A stretch of 46,013 nucleotides of DNA from Planctomycetota bacterium (lineage in GTDB: Bacteria; Planctomycetota; Planctomycetia; Pirellulales; Thermoguttaceae), in assembly GCA_029550925.1 (NCBI GenBank), contig JAKPGL010000210.1:1-46013 (forward strand), written 5' to 3'. Each line of letters opens with the position of its first letter. Positions within the stretch are counted from its first letter, which is position 1. Positions 43,074-46,013 of the stretch are shown here, piece by piece. The notes under the pieces were generated by a model, which did no database searches, had not been told where the DNA came from, and was given only the letters and a program-made list of their open reading frames with translations. The position numbers and the translations under genes are program-made.

Positions 43074-45002
43074 ATGCTCCATAATGCAATGCTGATCGCT
43101 TTGGTGTCATTGGCGGCGCTGGTGGCGGCGTATTTTACGTATGGGCGATTTTTGGCCCGACGGATATTTCGCCTGGACCCGAATCGGGCTACCCCGTCGC
43201 ATACGTTGACGGACGGGATCGACTATGTGCCCACTCGGCCGCCGATCTTGTTTGGCCATCATTTCGCCTCGATTGCCGGCCTGGGGCCGATCCTGGGGCC
43301 TGCCTTGGCGGTCATTTGGGGCTGGTTGCCGGCCTTGTTGTGGGTGGTGCTAGGGTCGATCTTTATCGGGGCGGTGCATGACATGGGGGCCTTGTATGTG
43401 AGCCTCCATCACCAAGGCCGATCCATCGGCGAAGTGAGCCGACATGTGATCGGCCCGCGCGCCCGGCTGCTCGCCCTGCTGATCATCTTCTTCATGATGT
43501 CGGTGGCAATGGGCGCCTTTTGCAGCACGCTGGCCGACCTTTTCCTCAACTACAATCCCGACGCTATAGTGCCCACCTTCGGCCTGATGCTGGTGGCGAT
43601 CGGCGTGGGGTTGGCCGTCTATCAGTTTCGGGCGCCGTTGGGCCTGACCACGGCAGCGGCTTTGGTCGTCTTTGCCGGGCTGATCCTCTACGGCATCTAT
43701 ACCCCGGTGCTCAGCTACCGATGGTTTTGTTCGGTGCAAACGCGTCAGGTGGTAGATACAGCGATTCAAGAGGCGGAAAGCTCTGCAAAACCTCCCCAGG
43801 AATCTTCCGCGGAAAATACTCCTGTTCTGAGTCGTCCGTATGGAGCGGCGGCGGTGGCCAAGTATCTGGAGGCGACCGGCCAAAAAGAGGCCCTGGCCGA
43901 TCTGGGCAGCCTGAATGATCCCCAATCCGCCCTGGGTCGGGCCAATTACGCCTGGATTGCCAGTCTATTGGCTTATGCCTTTTTGGCGTCGGTGCTGCCG
44001 GTCTGGCTCCTGTTGCAACCCCGGGACTACATCAACAGTTTTCAGCTTTATTTCATGTTGGCGGCGCTATTTATCGGGCTGATGATCGCCGGTCTGGTGG
44101 GTTCGGAGGCCAATCGGGTCGAATGCGAACCAGTGCGCGGCGAGTTGCCCGACGCCTTGCCGTGGATCCCCTTCTTGTTTGTTACCGTAGCCTGCGGCGC
44201 GGTCAGCGGCTTCCATAGCCTGGTCTCCAGCGGCACCACCGTGAAACAACTGGACCGGGAAACCCACGCCCTGCCGATCGGCTACGGCGGCATGTTGACC
44301 GAGGCGGCCTTGGCCGTCCTGGTCATCGTTGCCTGTGTGGCGGGCAATACCAAAGACTGGGGCCCGGGCGGCATCTATGCCAGTTGGTCTGGTCTTCGGG
44401 GGGCAGGACTGGCAGGCCAATTGCACGCCATGTTCCACGGCGGCTCGATGTTCCTCGAGCACCTGGGCATTCCGCCCCGGGTAGGTCAGACCTTGCTGGC
44501 TGTTACTGTGGTTGCCTTTGCACTGACCACGCTGGATTCGGCCACCCGGCTTTTACGCTTCAATGTCGAAGAGCTGTGCCGGGCGGTTCGGCTAAACTGG
44601 TTGGCCAACCGGTATGTGGGTTCGGCCGTGGCTGTGGCGGGGATCGCCTTTTTCGCCCTGGTGCCGGCCGGGCAGACGCTCTGGCGGCTTTTCGGTACCG
44701 TCAACCAAATGCTGGCCGGGCTGGCCCTGCTGGTGGTCAGTGTGTTTTTATGGAAGTTGCGTCGGCCCGTCTGGTACACCCTGCTGCCGATGATCGCCAT
44801 GTTGATCGTCTCCACCTGGGCCATGCTCCTGAGCATCCCCGGTTTCTGGAAGGACACAAAACTCTCGCCGACTCAGCAATGGGCCTTGACTATCGTCTCC
44901 GGCGTTCTGATCGCCATGGCCGGTTGGCTGGTGGTCGAAGCCCTATTGGTGTTCGCCAAAGGCCGATCCACCGGCCAGGAAACCTCCGGTTCTTCCCGAT
45001 AG
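43074..45002 (+). CDS. cstA: Carbon starvation protein CstA family transporter
   Basis: 642 residues, with about 15-16 hydrophobic helices. This family takes up peptides or pyruvate and is usually induced when carbon is short. Signature segments: GRFLARRIFRLDPNRATPSHTLTDGIDYVPTRP near the N-terminus, FGHHFASIAGLGPILGPALAVIWGWLPALLWV, GAVHDMGALYVSLHHQGRSIGEV, and the central HSLVSSGTTVKQLDRETHALPIGYGGMLTE. The insert around residues 220-275 is hydrophilic and lineage-specific. GGGAG lies about nine bases before the ATG. The leader region is MITE copy D. No regulator such as a two-component pair adjoins it. Confidence 0.95.
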   Translation: MLHNAMLIALVSLAALVAAYFTYGRFLARRIFRLDPNRATPSHTLTDGIDYVPTRPPILFGHHFASIAGLGPILGPALAVIWGWLPALLWVVLGSIFIGAVHDMGALYVSLHHQGRSIGEVSRHVIGPRARLLALLIIFFMMSVAMGAFCSTLADLFLNYNPDAIVPTFGLMLVAIGVGLAVYQFRAPLGLTTAAALVVFAGLILYGIYTPVLSYRWFCSVQTRQVVDTAIQEAESSAKPPQESSAENTPVLSRPYGAAAVAKYLEATGQKEALADLGSLNDPQSALGRANYAWIASLLAYAFLASVLPVWLLLQPRDYINSFQLYFMLAALFIGLMIAGLVGSEANRVECEPVRGELPDALPWIPFLFVTVACGAVSGFHSLVSSGTTVKQLDRETHALPIGYGGMLTEAALAVLVIVACVAGNTKDWGPGGIYASWSGLRGAGLAGQLHAMFHGGSMFLEHLGIPPRVGQTLLAVTVVAFALTTLDSATRLLRFNVEELCRAVRLNWLANRYVGSAVAVAGIAFFALVPAGQTLWRLFGTVNQMLAGLALLVVSVFLWKLRRPVWYTLLPMIAMLIVSTWAMLLSIPGFWKDTKLSPTQQWALTIVSGVLIAMAGWLVVEALLVFAKGRSTGQETSGSSR

Positions 45003-45140
45003 CCAGGTTTCCTTTCGAGCTATATCCGCTGTCTGGCGGAGGCGACCCGGACGAGAATACAAAGGGGCGGCAACCCACCATTTCGAGGGAGAGGTAGCCT
45101 CTTCTTTTCTTCCCCAGCTTGTTTTTTTGACGCCCAAAGT

Positions 45141-45169
45141 TTGACAAAATCCCCCCTGCTGGGGATAAT
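45141..45169 (+). promoter_or_regulatory. Sigma-70 promoter of the 3'-edge gene
   Basis: Perfect TTGACA (45141-45146), a 17-base spacer and GATAAT (45164-45169). It is the best consensus match in the window. The spacer holds AATCCCCCCTGCTGGG, also present at 24306-24321. Confidence 0.65.
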
Positions 45170-45268
45170 CAAATTGGGAGAGCTTAGAAGACTCCCAAAA
45201 CTTTGGGAAGGGAAACCCCAGGTTTACTATATGTATGTAACCGCCTTTTTTCCGTAGAGGGCTGTGCC

Positions 45269-46013
45269 ATGTTCGCCGCGTCTCGATCCATTGCGTATAA
45301 GACCAGGAACCGCTCCGCACTCCTTCTGGTAGGATTCGGCCTGATCGGTCTTCTCCCGGCCCTGCCGGCCCAGGCCGCCCTGCTCACCTGGACCGGTGGA
45401 ACAAACGCCGACTGGAACAACACCGGGAATTGGAACCCGGCCCAAATACCGACTTTGACCGACGAGGCCACCTTCCCGGCCACCATCCCGCCGACAGGTC
45501 CTGTGATCAGCGTCCCTACCGGCGCCCAGATCAATAACCTAACCTTCAACAATTCCTACACCCTCCAGGGCGGTACGTTGTCCTTTGGAGAGACGCAACA
45601 AATCAATGTAGGCGCCGGCCTGACGGTGGAAATTTCTTCCAGTCTGCTTTCGGCCGGTGTAGGAGCCAATGCCTATCTAAAAAAAGTGGGAACAGGTACT
45701 CTTATCCTTTCGGGCGATAACACCGGCTATAACCGCTGGATGGATGTCACCGGTGGTGTGGTGCGGGTAACGGCCAACAATGCTGTACCTGGCGGCTACT
45801 TCCATGTCACCAATGCCAATGCCGTGGTGGAGCTGCTCGGCGGGGTTACCATTCCTTCTGGTAAAACGATCTATCTATCCGGCACAGCCACCACGGACAG
45901 CCCCTCCTTCCGGAGCGTAAGCGGCTCGAACATTTGGGGTGGCACTCTGGTGCTGCATAACGGCGATGGCGACCATGTGGTGGGCGTCGATGCCGGCAGC
46001 ACCTTGCGGATCA
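45269..46013 (+). CDS. Secreted protein with autotransporter-associated beta-strand repeat (partial, runs off the edge)
   Basis: The first 248 codons are open to the edge, with no stop. A signal peptide (basic N-region, hydrophobic 19-34, cleavage near AQA-A) is followed by TWTGGTNADWNNTGNWNP, the usual opening of planctomycete and verrucomicrobial PEP-CTERM or autotransporter-type proteins. At about 130-140 the segment KKVGTGTLILSGDNTGY is an autotransporter-associated beta-strand (PATR) repeat, typical of parallel beta-helix surface proteins. The C-terminus, which would tell PEP-CTERM from other anchoring, is missing. It has a strong promoter at 45141-45169 and a leader of about 100 bases. 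The ATG at 45269 is preceded by AGAGGG. Confidence 0.85.
   Translation, partial: MFAASRSIAYKTRNRSALLLVGFGLIGLLPALPAQAALLTWTGGTNADWNNTGNWNPAQIPTLTDEATFPATIPPTGPVISVPTGAQINNLTFNNSYTLQGGTLSFGETQQINVGAGLTVEISSSLLSAGVGANAYLKKVGTGTLILSGDNTGYNRWMDVTGGVVRVTANNAVPGGYFHVTNANAVVELLGGVTIPSGKTIYLSGTATTDSPSFRSVSGSNIWGGTLVLHNGDGDHVVGVDAGSTLRI

Overview
The window looks like a chromosomal segment of a planctomycete. The markers are a DUF1559 protein with a type IV pilin-like N-terminus, a small transthyretin-like lipoprotein behind it, a LamG/PEP-CTERM surface protein, secreted Tat-type enzymes (Gfo/Idh oxidoreductase, ceramidase-like and formamidase-like proteins), a DUF1080 protein, and an RNase P RNA with a large extra helix. 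No phage module, insertion-sequence transposase, CRISPR array or rRNA operon was seen. The genus cannot be named from the sequence alone.

Layout. 1-5.7 kb: surface and secreted proteins (PEP-CTERM LamG protein, DUF1559 protein, lipoprotein, neutral ceramidase-like protein), closed by a strong intrinsic terminator. 6.1-9.9 kb: ribosomal protein S1 and a primary-type sigma-70 factor, separated by a 1.1 kb gene-free stretch full of repeats. 10.3-18.7 kb: a minus-strand run in transcription order hisF, pilT, a degenerate membrane-anchored PilB/GspE-like protein, a CvpA-like membrane protein, an unknown membrane protein, mgtE and rsmA. 18.9-21.9 kb: two copies of a small inverted-repeat element bracket a Tat-exported Gfo/Idh oxidoreductase and a hydrogenase-maturation pair (endopeptidase and HypA). 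22.3-30.8 kb: a B12-binding radical SAM protein, a DUF1080 protein, tRNA-Arg(ACG), threonine aldolase, a tandem SGNH-hydrolase protein and a class I/II aminotransferase. 30.9-35 kb: one 1336-residue protein of unknown function. 35.7-38.9 kb: a PQQ-propeller protein, trpC and rnpB. 39-45 kb: a ribbon-helix-helix protein, a formamidase-like Tat protein, thioredoxin reductase and the CstA transporter. The 3' edge cuts a secreted autotransporter-strand repeat protein.

The least ordinary content is in the non-coding DNA. A family of roughly 190-240 bp non-autonomous elements has 19-20 bp terminal inverted repeats ending in TAACATTTTAGCCGAATGC. Three copies have recognisable 7-8 bp target duplications. 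A second family consists of very short hairpins around a GTT/GTTT loop whose stems change on both sides together; some of them overlap the TAG stop codons of genes. A possible terminator/antiterminator leader lies at the start of the ceramidase gene, with consequences for its start codon. Among proteins, the notable ones are the ATPase-like protein with ruined Walker motifs next to an intact PilT, the double SGNH protein whose first domain lacks the catalytic His, and the very long unknown protein.
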